The notes under the pieces: generated by a model
Seen by the model: the letters and a program-made list of their open reading frames with translations, nothing else
Told to the model about the DNA's origin: nothing
Databases searched by the model: none
Program-made: the position numbers and the translations under genes
Part shown: piece after piece, positions 37,443 to 45,437 of the stretch
Layout: each line of letters starts with the position of its first letter
Numbering within the stretch: the stretch's first letter is position 1
Source: Acidimicrobiia bacterium
GTDB taxonomy: Bacteria; Actinomycetota; Acidimicrobiia; UBA2766
NCBI GenBank assembly: GCA_020850945.1
Contig: JADZDR010000035.1
Coordinates: forward strand, 88,434-152,433
Direction of reading: 5' to 3'
Length of the DNA: 64,000 nt

Positions 37443-37610
37443 GTGGGAGGTGCCGGTGAGTGGACGGAGGGACAGTTGGAAGTGCGCAGGGCCGGAGTCC
37501 GGCGGTCCCGCCTCGTCCGCCTCCTCACGCGCGGTGTCATGGCGGGGGGTGCCATCGTTGTCATCTTCGGAGTCGTCGTGCCCTTGCTCGGAAGTGCGGG
37601 GCCTGTCTGA
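37443..37610 (+). CDS. Small single-pass membrane protein
   Basis: 55 codons from GTG 37443, with GAGGGGGTGG ending 3 nt upstream. The N-terminal half is polar and Arg-rich (VRRAGVRRSRLVRLLTRG). The second half is one hydrophobic segment, AGGAIVVIFGVVVPLLGS, ending the protein. This is the pattern of a small tail-anchored membrane peptide. It lies 64 bp after the topoisomerase A gene and converges on the gene ending at 37626. No family recognised. Confidence 0.45.
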   Translation: MGGAGEWTEGQLEVRRAGVRRSRLVRLLTRGVMAGGAIVVIFGVVVPLLGSAGPV

Positions 37611-37625
37611 GCCCGCCTGCGCCTC

Positions 37626-38243
37626 TCAATCGACCGCCGGCACGGGTATCAGGGTCCAGGCCCCCCGCATGTCGCTCCAGGACGCCTCGAATCCCATGAT
37701 CGCGTACTCGCTCGACCCGCAGACGACGACACCGTTCACCGATGTCGTGGTCTCGTCGGGAGGGGGGCCGAGCGGTGGGGCGAACGCGCCGAGCGTGAAA
37801 TGGAAGTCGGGCTCGGTATAGGACACCTCCATGTCCGCCCCGGGACACTGCCGGGTGGCGTCCGCATCCACAGGGAGGAGCGCGTACGCCTGGGCGAGCG
37901 CGATGGCGGCGGTGTCGACGCCTGACCGGCCACGGGTGGTGTTGGTGACCTGCCATCCTCCTGCTGCCGTCGACGCCGATGTGGGAGGGACGGATGTGCC
38001 CCCGGCCGGTGATGTGGTCGTGGCGGGATAGGTGGTGGGTGCAGCCGTCGTGGCCGCTGCCTGCGGAGTCGACGCACGGGCTGTGTCGCCCTTGCCTGAG
38101 TCGGGCCCCGATCCGGGGCGGAGCAGGAGGAACGCGGTCAGACCCGTTGCTGCCACGACGGCGCCGGCAACAGATACGAGCACGATCCGTTTCCGGCGGG
38201 AGGCCGAGCCTGCACCGTCATGCCGGCCGGACTCCGGTCTCAT
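37626..38243 (-). CDS. Membrane-anchored secreted hypothetical protein
   Basis: 205 residues from ATG 38243. A basic N-terminus (SRRKRI) precedes one transmembrane helix, VLVSVAGAVVAATGLTAFLLL. A Thr/Ala/Pro low-complexity stalk (about 60 residues) and an approximately 95-residue extracytoplasmic domain with two Cys (RQCPGAD, VVCGSSE), probably disulfide-linked, follow. No named family. The upstream 281 bp is shared with the divergent sigma factor gene. Confidence 0.72.
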   Translation of the reverse strand: MRPESGRHDGAGSASRRKRIVLVSVAGAVVAATGLTAFLLLRPGSGPDSGKGDTARASTPQAAATTAAPTTYPATTTSPAGGTSVPPTSASTAAGGWQVTNTTRGRSGVDTAAIALAQAYALLPVDADATRQCPGADMEVSYTEPDFHFTLGAFAPPLGPPPDETTTSVNGVVVCGSSEYAIMGFEASWSDMRGAWTLIPVPAVD

Positions 38244-38524
38244 CGCAGACCCGCCAGCGGTGCGCCGCGCCGTATGCCACGCGCTGACGTGCGGTCGTGC
38301 CACCACGTTCCGTGGCCCCGTTCATCCGATGTATCCGACTTCTCCGTCTTCCCGTTCACAGAACTCACAGAAACTCATGCATCTGTCGTAGGCCTACTCG
38401 TCGCTGTGCTCGAAGCGAGGCCGGGGGATCTCGGCCAGAGTGTAGGCACGCCCTCGAGAGATACCGGCTGGGTCTCGGGGTCAGAAACCAAGACGGCACC
38501 CACAGGCACCACCCAGAGGAAAAC

Positions 38525-39190
38525 GTGACCGGAATCACTCGACCCAGGCACCTCGACGAACTCACCGACGAGCAGGTTGTGGAGCAGGTCCGCCAAGGCA
38601 ACGACCTCGCCCTCGAACACCTCCTCCAGCGATACCAGCGCTTCGCCCGCGCCAAGGCCCGCGGCTACTTCCTCATCGGCGCCGATGCCGACGACGTGTA
38701 CCAGGAAGGCATGATCGGCCTCTTCAAGGCCATCCGCGACTACCGCGACGACCGTCAGGCGTCCTTCCGGGCGTTCGCCGAGCTCTGCATCACGCGCCAG
38801 ATCATCACCGCGATCAAGACCGCGACCCGCCAGAAGCACCAGCCTCTCAACTCCTACGTGAGCTTCTCGATGCCCTGCGGGGACGACTCGAACGACCGCA
38901 CTGCCGAGGAGATCCTCGTGGGCGGCGACGAGAAGCTCGACCCCGAACATCAGGTCATCTCGATGGAGGGCATCCACAGCCTCGCCGGTTCCCTAAACGA
39001 GATCCTCTCGAACCTCGAGCTGCAGGTCCTGCGCCTGTACGTCGAGGGCCTCAGCTACGTCGACATCGCCGAGCGTCTCGGCCGGCACGCCAAGTCGATC
39101 GACAACGCCATCCAGCGCATCAAGCGCAAGCTCGAGGCGCACCTCGAGAAGCGGGCCGAGGAAGACACCGACCTCGAAGAGGCCGTCTGA
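38525..39190 (+). CDS. Sigma-70 family RNA polymerase factor, SigH-like
   Basis: 221 residues from GTG 38525, with AGAGGAAA upstream. Region 2 is complete: HLLQRYQRFARAKARGYFL then DADDVYQEGMIGLFKAIRDY and the -10 recognition segment FRAFAELCITRQIITAIKTA. The inter-region resembles Firmicutes SigH (QKHQPLNSYVSFSMP). Region 4 has LSNLELQVLRLYVEGLSYVD and a helix-turn-helix IAERLGRHAKSIDNAIQRIK. Sporulation-type SigH proteins occur in some actinobacteria without sporulation. It lies 90 bp upstream of the glycan operon, so it could drive it, but no cognate promoter was identified. Confidence 0.9.
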   Translation: MTGITRPRHLDELTDEQVVEQVRQGNDLALEHLLQRYQRFARAKARGYFLIGADADDVYQEGMIGLFKAIRDYRDDRQASFRAFAELCITRQIITAIKTATRQKHQPLNSYVSFSMPCGDDSNDRTAEEILVGGDEKLDPEHQVISMEGIHSLAGSLNEILSNLELQVLRLYVEGLSYVDIAERLGRHAKSIDNAIQRIKRKLEAHLEKRAEEDTDLEEAV

Positions 39191-39280
39191 CGGATCAGAC
39201 GCGCGTCCGACATCTCGCTCATCTGAGGGCCTCGCCCGGCCGATCACCTCTCCAGTGATCTACAGACCGGCAGGCGTTGG

Positions 39281-40597
39281 ATGGGACATCTCTTCCTAGT
39301 CCTCTTCGCGACCGCGACACTCGTCGTGGTCTCGGGTATCTGCATCACGTGCGTCATGTTCGCGCTCTCTCGCGACGGCAGCCCCCTGGTGCCCGCCACA
39401 CCACCCGGCTACCTCGTCGTGTTCGTCCTGCCCTGCCTGGACGAGGGGCAGGTCCTCGAGGCGAGTCTCGAGCGGCTCACACAACTCGACGGCGCCGACT
39501 ACAGGGTGCTCGTCGTGGACGACGGCTCCGACGACGCCACCCTCGACATCGCGAGCCGCTTCGAGACGCGGGGCACATGGGTGATGCACCGGGAGCGCCC
39601 GGACGCACGCCGAGGCAAGGGCCACGCCCTCAATGCCGCATACCACCAAGTCGTGTCGCGGACGTCGGGACGGTGGGATCCGGACTGTGTGATCCTCTGT
39701 GTCCTCGACGCCGACGGCCGCGTCGAGGACAACATCATGACCGAGGTCCTGCCCCTCTTCTCCGACGCCTCAGTCGGCGGCGTGCAGACGGGGGTCCGCA
39801 TGTTCAACCGCCGTGAGAGCCTCCTCGCCCGCTTCCAGGACGTCGAGTTCGTCGCCTTCATCGACATCTTCCAGCGTGGCCGCAACCTCGTCGGCACACC
39901 CGGCATGGGTGGCAACGGCCAGTTCACGCGGCTATCCGCCCTGCAAGCCCTGGCCGCCCGGCCCGAGGCCGCAGACGGCCCATGGACCGACAACCTGACG
40001 GAGGACCTCGACCTCGGCGTGCGTCTTCTCGCGTCGGGATGGCGCACGATGTTCTGTCCCACGACGTGGGTGTCACAGGAGGCGGTCGCCACGGTGTCAC
40101 ACCTCGTGCGTCAGCGCACCCGCTGGGCGCAGGGAATCCTCCAGACGTGGTGTCGCCTCCCGGAGATCTGGCGGAGCGAAGCCCTGGTATTCCGCCAGAA
40201 GGTCGATCTCACCTACCAGCTCGCCGGCCCCCTTCTCATCGGGTTCATGTCGCTGTTCGTGGCGTGGTTCTTCGTACGTCTCGGCATGTGGCTTGCCGCC
40301 GATCCGGCCGGGATCGTGGCATGGGCGACGAGCTACTGGGGCCTCCTCGTCGTCGCCTTCTACCTCGTGACGTTCGGGACCGCCTGGCCCATCGCGTATG
40401 CCCTCTGGGTGAACGACTCCGATACGACGGCCCTGAGGGCCCTCGCGCTCGCGCACGGATACGCGTTCTACTCGTACCTCTGGTATCTGACGACGTGGAA
40501 GGCGGCCTTCCGTCTCGTCGGAGGCCGCACGGCATGGTCCAAGACCCTGCGCACGTCCGGCCCGGACCAACCTCCTGCCACGGTGGGGGGCTCATGA
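39281..40597 (+). CDS. Membrane GT2 family processive glycosyltransferase
   Basis: 438 residues. One N-terminal helix (FLVLFATATLVVVSGICITCV), then the GT-A domain: RVLVVDDGSDD, VLDADGRVED (the DxD equivalent), NLTEDLDLG (TED) and the RQRTRWAQG motif of the QxxRW type. Four or so C-terminal helices follow. The arrangement is that of cellulose/hyaluronan/poly-GlcNAc synthases, polymerising a UDP-sugar and extruding the chain. The next two genes overlap it and each other, including a UDP-GlcNAc 2-epimerase, so a GlcNAc/ManNAc-containing glycan is plausible. Confidence 0.88.
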   Translation: MGHLFLVLFATATLVVVSGICITCVMFALSRDGSPLVPATPPGYLVVFVLPCLDEGQVLEASLERLTQLDGADYRVLVVDDGSDDATLDIASRFETRGTWVMHRERPDARRGKGHALNAAYHQVVSRTSGRWDPDCVILCVLDADGRVEDNIMTEVLPLFSDASVGGVQTGVRMFNRRESLLARFQDVEFVAFIDIFQRGRNLVGTPGMGGNGQFTRLSALQALAARPEAADGPWTDNLTEDLDLGVRLLASGWRTMFCPTTWVSQEAVATVSHLVRQRTRWAQGILQTWCRLPEIWRSEALVFRQKVDLTYQLAGPLLIGFMSLFVAWFFVRLGMWLAADPAGIVAWATSYWGLLVVAFYLVTFGTAWPIAYALWVNDSDTTALRALALAHGYAFYSYLWYLTTWKAAFRLVGGRTAWSKTLRTSGPDQPPATVGGS

Positions 40598-41025
40598 TGG
40601 CCGGAACCGCGTTCTCCCCCCTCACCACGACTGCCGGAGACGTGCTGTACGGCAGCGGCGTGACACGTCCGATCGCGATCTACTTCGTGGCCGGCCTGGT
40701 CCTCATCGTCGTTTGTGTGGGCCTTCTCTCGATCTCGTCACGGCGCGCCTGGGCGCTCCGCACCGTCCCGCCCGGCCCCGCGGCCGGGCGGCTCGATCCT
40801 GCATACGTACGACACAAGCGCTTCACGCGCCGGCACCGCGGATACCCACCAGCACAGGTGGCGGCACACCTCCGCGAGGTCGCGGACCGAATGGAGGAAG
40901 GCGGATCAGGGAACGTAGTCGCCCCGCCCCGATTCGGCTCGGTGCGCCGCGGCTGGGATACCCGCCAGGTCACGCGCTTCCTCGACCTCGTCACCGCACA
41001 GACCGAAAGGGACCGACATGGATGA
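40594..41025 (+). CDS. Small membrane protein with two DivIVA-like repeats
   Basis: 143 residues; ATG 40594 overlaps the GT2 stop (ATGA). One membrane helix near the N-terminus (IAIYFVAGLVLIVVCVGLL), then a cytoplasmic part with two similar blocks: RGYPPAQVAAHLREVADRME and RRGWDTRQVTRFLDLVTAQ. These resemble the short DivIVA-family N-terminal motif (GY/W-x-x-x-x-V-x-x-F/H-L). It may localise the neighbouring synthase to curved or polar membrane. The 3' end overlaps the epimerase start by 8 bp. Function is inferred. Confidence 0.75.
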   Translation: MMAGTAFSPLTTTAGDVLYGSGVTRPIAIYFVAGLVLIVVCVGLLSISSRRAWALRTVPPGPAAGRLDPAYVRHKRFTRRHRGYPPAQVAAHLREVADRMEEGGSGNVVAPPRFGSVRRGWDTRQVTRFLDLVTAQTERDRHG

Positions 41026-42517
41026 ATTCCGCGGCAGGCACGGGCGGCAGGAGCAGCGGGACCGCCTGGGACGCCACGAGGTGAGCGCGACCGTTGTGGC
41101 GCCGGCGCTCGCGTCGGGCTCCGCGGACCCACCGGACCGGGCGGCCCTCGAACACCTTCGTGACGACATATCCCGTGCCGGGCAATCACGCATCGCCGTC
41201 GTCGTCGGCACGAGACCAGAGGCGATCAAGATGCTGCCTGTGATCCTCGCCCTCGAGGACAGCCGCCTCTTCGAGCCTGTCGTGATCACGACAGGACAGC
41301 ACCCCCACGACGTGGCAGACCTCTTCGCGACCTTCGGTGTGACACCCGATGTAGATCTCTCGATCTTCGAACCCGGCCTGTCCCTCGCCGAGATCAGCGA
41401 CCGGGTCGTGGCTCAGCTCTCGCGACGCTTCGAGGCGACACGGGACGAGGCGGGACGCGCCCCCCTCGACCGCGTCGCGAGACGGATCCGCGACGGCGCC
41501 GGCCCGGATCTCACGGCCCACCTGCAGGGCGCGACGAGGCCGACGGCAGCCGGCGATTCGCACTACGCGGACATCGTGACGCACGCCCTTGCGGGTGAGG
41601 TGATCTCGATCTTCGTGCACGGCGACACCACGTCGTCCATGGGGGCGGCTCTGGCCGCCTTCTACAACCGCCTCCCGGTCGGCCACGTCGAGGCCGGCTT
41701 GCGTACCGACAACCTGTGGTCCCCCTACCCCGAGGAGCTGAACCGACGGGTCATCAGCCAGATAGCGTCACTCCACTTCGCGCCCACTGCTCGCGCTCGC
41801 GCAAACCTGATCCTCGCCGGGATCGACGCCGAACGGATCACGGTGACGGGCAACACGGGGGTCGATGCCTTCCTCCTCGCGTCCCGACTGCCGGACCGGG
41901 TGGGCATGGACGTGTGGTCCGCGGGCTCGAGCAGACGCCTTCTCGTCACAGCGCACCGGCGCGAGAACTGGACGGGAGGGATCACACGCATCGCACGCGC
42001 TGTGCGCCGAGCCCTCGACGCCCACGACGATCTCGACGTGGCCTGGGTCACACATCCGAACCCGGCCATCGGAGAGATGGTGAGAGCGGAGCTCGACGGC
42101 ACGCGGGCGCGTCTCCTCGAACCGGTCGACTACGTCGACTTCAGCCGTCTCCTCGCATCGGCGTCTGCGGTCCTCACCGACTCGGGCGGCATCCAGGAGG
42201 AAGCCCCCGCGGCAGGCGTGCCCGTGCTGGTCGCCCGCGAGACGACCGAACGTCCAGAAGCGGTGGCGGTGGGCTGCGCCCTCCTCGTCGGGACCGACGA
42301 GGAGAAGATCCTCGATGCCCTGCAGTCGGTCCTCTGGAACGCGGAGACGCACGCCTCGATGGCGCGGGCCATGAATCCCTACGGCGACGGATACGCGGCG
42401 CGCCGTGTCGTCGCAGCCACCGAATGTGTGATCTTCGGGACGCCGGCACCGCCGGACTTCGGATCCGGCCTCTCGCGGCGCGCCGTCCTCGCCCACGCCG
42501 GGTACTCGTTGGCCTGA
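41018..42517 (+). CDS. wecB: UDP-N-acetylglucosamine 2-epimerase (non-hydrolysing type), enlarged
   Basis: 499 residues, against about 370 usual. After a 55-residue N-terminal extension the core begins AVVVGTRPEAIKMLPVILAL, then TTGQHPHD, VHGDTTSSMGAALAAFYNR, GHVEAGLRTDNLWSPYPEE, TGNTGVDAFLL, TAHRRENW and LTDSGGIQEEAPAAGVPVL. All active-site blocks of WecB/MnaA are present. About 45 extra residues sit between RVVAQLSRRFEA and the VHGDTT strand. It interconverts UDP-GlcNAc and UDP-ManNAc for surface glycan synthesis. Third gene of the GT2 operon. Confidence 0.9.
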   Translation: MDEFRGRHGRQEQRDRLGRHEVSATVVAPALASGSADPPDRAALEHLRDDISRAGQSRIAVVVGTRPEAIKMLPVILALEDSRLFEPVVITTGQHPHDVADLFATFGVTPDVDLSIFEPGLSLAEISDRVVAQLSRRFEATRDEAGRAPLDRVARRIRDGAGPDLTAHLQGATRPTAAGDSHYADIVTHALAGEVISIFVHGDTTSSMGAALAAFYNRLPVGHVEAGLRTDNLWSPYPEELNRRVISQIASLHFAPTARARANLILAGIDAERITVTGNTGVDAFLLASRLPDRVGMDVWSAGSSRRLLVTAHRRENWTGGITRIARAVRRALDAHDDLDVAWVTHPNPAIGEMVRAELDGTRARLLEPVDYVDFSRLLASASAVLTDSGGIQEEAPAAGVPVLVARETTERPEAVAVGCALLVGTDEEKILDALQSVLWNAETHASMARAMNPYGDGYAARRVVAATECVIFGTPAPPDFGSGLSRRAVLAHAGYSLA

Positions 42518-42581
42518 GTGCGCGTCGCAGCCGACGTGGATAGAGTGCAATCCGGACCGCAGTGACATCCGAGGGGGAACC

Positions 42582-43370
42582 ATGCCGCACGTGACCAGCT
42601 ACAGGCCAGGCCAGTTCTCGTGGGTCGATCTCGCCACGACCGACCCCGGTACGAGCCGCGACTTCTACACGGCCCTCTTCGGCTGGGACTACGAGGACGA
42701 GGACGCAGGCGGGGGCATTGTCTACACGACGTACAGCAAGGACGGCCTCCATGTCGCGGGGATGGGTGCGATGCCCGATGCGATGCGCGACGCCGGTGTC
42801 CCTTCGATGTGGCAGTCCTACGTGACCGTGGACGACGCCGACGCGGCAGGCAAGCGGGCCGTCGAGCTCGGCGGCGCTACGCCGATGGGTGAGGCTTTCG
42901 ACGTCATGGACGCGGGACGCATGGCGGTCGTCATCGATCCGCAGGGGGCGATGTTCCGGGTCTGGCAGCCCCGCGATCACATCGGCGCCCAGCTCGTGAA
43001 CGAGCCGGGATCGTTCTGTTGGAACGAGCTCCTCACGACGGACGCCAATGCGGCCGAGGAGTTCTACGCGGCCCTCTTCGGCTGGAAGTTCACGACGTCC
43101 GACACCGACGGGATGACGTACACGGAGATCACGAACGACGGCGACGTGAACGGCGGCATCATGGCCCACAGCGAGGAGATGGGTCCGATGCCGGCCCACT
43201 GGGGCGTCTACTTCGCGGTGTCCGCATGTGACGAGTCCGTCGCGAGGGTGGCCGAGCTCGGTGGCGGCATACACGTCCCTCCCACCGACATCCCGCCCGG
43301 CCGTTTCGCCGTCGTCTCGGACCCGGTGGGCGCCGTGTTCGATTTGATCGAGCTCGACCTCGAGATGTGA
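42582..43370 (+). CDS. Two-domain VOC (glyoxalase/bleomycin-resistance fold) protein
   Basis: 262 residues. Two tandem VOC halves are clear: WVDLATTDPGTSRDFYTALF and later WNELLTTDANAAEEFYAALF, each followed by GW and strands ending VVIDPQGAMFRVWQP and VVSDPVGAVFDLIEL. The fold binds a metal or small ligand; actinobacterial relatives are linked to hydroxyacid or antibiotic chemistry without one firm activity. Single-gene unit with an RBS (GAGGGGG) upstream. Palindrome copy 3 follows the stop by 11 bp. Confidence 0.9.
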   Translation: MPHVTSYRPGQFSWVDLATTDPGTSRDFYTALFGWDYEDEDAGGGIVYTTYSKDGLHVAGMGAMPDAMRDAGVPSMWQSYVTVDDADAAGKRAVELGGATPMGEAFDVMDAGRMAVVIDPQGAMFRVWQPRDHIGAQLVNEPGSFCWNELLTTDANAAEEFYAALFGWKFTTSDTDGMTYTEITNDGDVNGGIMAHSEEMGPMPAHWGVYFAVSACDESVARVAELGGGIHVPPTDIPPGRFAVVSDPVGAVFDLIELDLEM

Positions 43371-43381
43371 CCCGTGACGAC

Positions 43382-43431
43382 ACGTCTGGGTACCTGAGCG
43401 GCGATATATCGCCGCTCAGGTACCCAGACGT
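43382..43431. repeat. 50-bp perfect palindrome, copy 3
   Basis: Centre between 43406 and 43407; the longest of the three copies. It lies between the convergent VOC and lipoprotein gene stops (43370 and 43456), the position of a bidirectional terminator. The internal 44 bp match the copies at 28866 and 29925 exactly. Confidence 0.92.
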
Positions 43432-43455
43432 CGTGCGACGGCCCCGCGGGCGGGC

Positions 43456-44418
43456 CTATTCCCGCGGATAGCGATACAGCGGCTCGTCCGTCCCCTCGCT
43501 CGCTGTCCAGTACGCATCCACGCCCGGTGTGAGTGCGACGGCCTCCCCCTGTGATTCGAGGTGGAGGGGGAGGGTGCACGGCTCGGTTGCGAAGACTTCG
43601 GCAAGGGGCTGGCCGGGTGTGCGGTTCCACCACAGGAGGCTGGTGTAGGTCCGGACTACGACAGCGCTGCCGTCGTCGGCCATGTCGGCTGACGTCACGA
43701 GGCCGTCCACGGAGAGCCCGTCCAGGGGTATGGACGCGACATCCTCCAGCGTGGCGGACGTCCCGGGTGCCGGATTCGACCAGCCGTACAGGTGGGCTGT
43801 GCCGGCCGGCCCACTCGTGACCACGTAGATGTAGCCCGTGGTCGGGTCGGCCATGAGGGCCTCGGCGTTGTGCGCGCCGTCGGGATAGACAGCTTCGAGA
43901 ACCTCTGCCTCGGCCGTCTGGGTGTCCGCCGGATCCGCGGGCTCCGGCACGCGGTACACCCGGATCGAGTCGCGAACTCCCCTGTTGTCACCTATGTCTC
44001 CCACGAGGATGCGGGGAACGCCGCCGGGTCCCGGAGTCGTGATGGCGAGATCTTCGATGTCGCGGGGTGACACCCCCGCGATCTCCGTCTCCCCGAGGAG
44101 GGCGCCGCCCGCGGTCAGGGAGTACAGCGTGGCGGTGTTGCCCGAGTCGTTCACGGCCCAGAGCACGTCGGGGTTGCGTCTGCTGACGACAAGGCCACTC
44201 AGCTCGTCGAGACGGGGATCGGTTACACGTCCGGCTTCCGTCCCGATCCCGAAGACGGGACAGCCCCTCTCGGTCTTCGCCCATGTCGGGATGCGCGGTG
44301 GTGCAGCCGTGACGGCGGTGCCCTGTTTTTCCGGCCCACACGCAGCCGTCGTGAAGCACACGAGAACGAGCAGGGCACGCAGCCAGGGTTCCGCCCTGCC
44401 CGCGTGAGCCGGGCTCAA
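43456..44418 (-). CDS. Predicted lipoprotein with beta-propeller-like repeats
   Basis: 320 residues from TTG 44418, which overlaps the TGA of the upstream hydrolase (TTGA) and is the only suitable start before the signal peptide. LRALLVLVCFTTAACGPEK is a lipoprotein signal with lipobox TAAC. The body has propeller-like strands: LDELSGLVVSRRNPDVLWAV, SPRDIEDLAI, RILVGDIGDN, HNAEALMADPTTGYIYVV, DGSAVVVRTY and LESQGEAVAL. This spacing of acidic strand-turns is typical of SMP-30/NHL-like propellers; no catalytic motif stands out. It is translationally coupled to the hydrolase. Confidence 0.75.
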   Translation of the reverse strand: MSPAHAGRAEPWLRALLVLVCFTTAACGPEKQGTAVTAAPPRIPTWAKTERGCPVFGIGTEAGRVTDPRLDELSGLVVSRRNPDVLWAVNDSGNTATLYSLTAGGALLGETEIAGVSPRDIEDLAITTPGPGGVPRILVGDIGDNRGVRDSIRVYRVPEPADPADTQTAEAEVLEAVYPDGAHNAEALMADPTTGYIYVVTSGPAGTAHLYGWSNPAPGTSATLEDVASIPLDGLSVDGLVTSADMADDGSAVVVRTYTSLLWWNRTPGQPLAEVFATEPCTLPLHLESQGEAVALTPGVDAYWTASEGTDEPLYRYPRE

Positions 44419-45281
44419 CGCGATGGTTCCGGGGGAGCGGTCACAGCAGCCTGCCCGCGGGACGTGGCGTCGAGACAGGCGTTCACGAGGGCAGGCACGA
44501 ACACGTCGGGGGCGGTAGCGCACACGACGTGGTCGCCAGGCACCTCGTGCACGCTTGCGAGCGGGATGCGGGCGGCGAGGCTGCGCTGGCGGTGGGGCGA
44601 GACCACGTCGTCCTCGGTCATGACGAGGACGGCCGTCGGCACGTCGATGTCGCCCACCCACGCGTGGGACGAGAAACGGGCGCACGCCCCCGCCGCCTGC
44701 ATCACGGCCGCCGGATCGGTGCCCGCCATCTCCCGCCGTATGAGATCGCGCAGCCGGGGGTGGTTCACGCCGGCGAGGAGCCGCTCCTGCATGAGGTGGT
44801 GCGCGCGATTCGGGGCGTAGCCAACGAGGCGGGCGAGGCCGGGAAGCACGTAGGCAGACCCACGCTGCCAGCGGGGGGCGAGGAAATGCCCGGATGTTGC
44901 GCAGAGGACGAGGCTCGCCACGCGGTCGCGGTGACGATGCCACGTGAGCTGGGCAATCGGACCGCCCATCGAGTAGCCGACGGGCGTGAAGCGGTCGATC
45001 CCGAGGGTGTCGGCGAGGGCCACGACGTCGTCGGCGCAGTCGGCGAGGCGAAACGTGTCCGTGCGGATGCCGCGACCGTGGCCGCGCTGATCGATGCCGA
45101 CGACGTCGAAGTGACCTGCGAGGGGTCCGAAGGCGGGACCCCAGTTCAGGCGTGCCGTCGCGGCGAGGCCGTGGAGGAGGACGAGAGTGGGCGCCCCGCG
45201 CGGTCCCTGCGCACGGCGAATCCACGTGGTTCCCCGGCCTGGGAGGTGCACGGGCTGCTCCGTGAGGTCTGTCTGCGCCAT
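44415..45281 (-). CDS. Alpha/beta hydrolase
   Basis: 288 residues from ATG 45281. LVLLHGLAATARLNWG (oxyanion HG), GIDQRGHGRG, nucleophile elbow GYSMGGP (Ser) and EVPGDHVV (catalytic His), with an Asp in the VMTEDDVV strand. Standard soluble esterase/epoxide-hydrolase-type fold; substrate unknown. The 5' leader contains a small hairpin and the tandem 52-bp repeat, and the 3' end is coupled to the lipoprotein gene. Confidence 0.9.
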   Translation of the reverse strand: MAQTDLTEQPVHLPGRGTTWIRRAQGPRGAPTLVLLHGLAATARLNWGPAFGPLAGHFDVVGIDQRGHGRGIRTDTFRLADCADDVVALADTLGIDRFTPVGYSMGGPIAQLTWHRHRDRVASLVLCATSGHFLAPRWQRGSAYVLPGLARLVGYAPNRAHHLMQERLLAGVNHPRLRDLIRREMAGTDPAAVMQAAGACARFSSHAWVGDIDVPTAVLVMTEDDVVSPHRQRSLAARIPLASVHEVPGDHVVCATAPDVFVPALVNACLDATSRGQAAVTAPPEPSR

Positions 45282-45295
45282 GCACCCAAGCCTAC

Positions 45296-45423
45296 GTGGG
45301 ATGAATCCCACTACGTGGGCGTACTCAACCACACTAGATGTGGCTGGATACGCCCACGTGATTGCCCGCACCTCCGTGGGCGTACTCAAACACACCAGAT
45401 GTGGCTGGATACGCCCACGTGAT
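45296..45423. repeat. Small hairpin plus two tandem 52-bp hairpin repeats
   Basis: 45296-45311 is a 7-bp stem (GTGGGAT/ATCCCAC) with a 2-nt loop. Units 45311-45362 and 45372-45423 are 49/52 identical by eye. Each unit folds as CGTGGGCGTA...TACGCCCACG with an inner CACAC...GTGG stem. They occupy the gap between the two minus-strand genes starting at 45281 and ending at 45438. They may be terminators, protein-binding sites or a second palindromic repeat family, distinct from the 44-50 bp palindrome. Confidence 0.85.
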
Positions 45424-45437
45424 GCCCTTCCCCCGAA

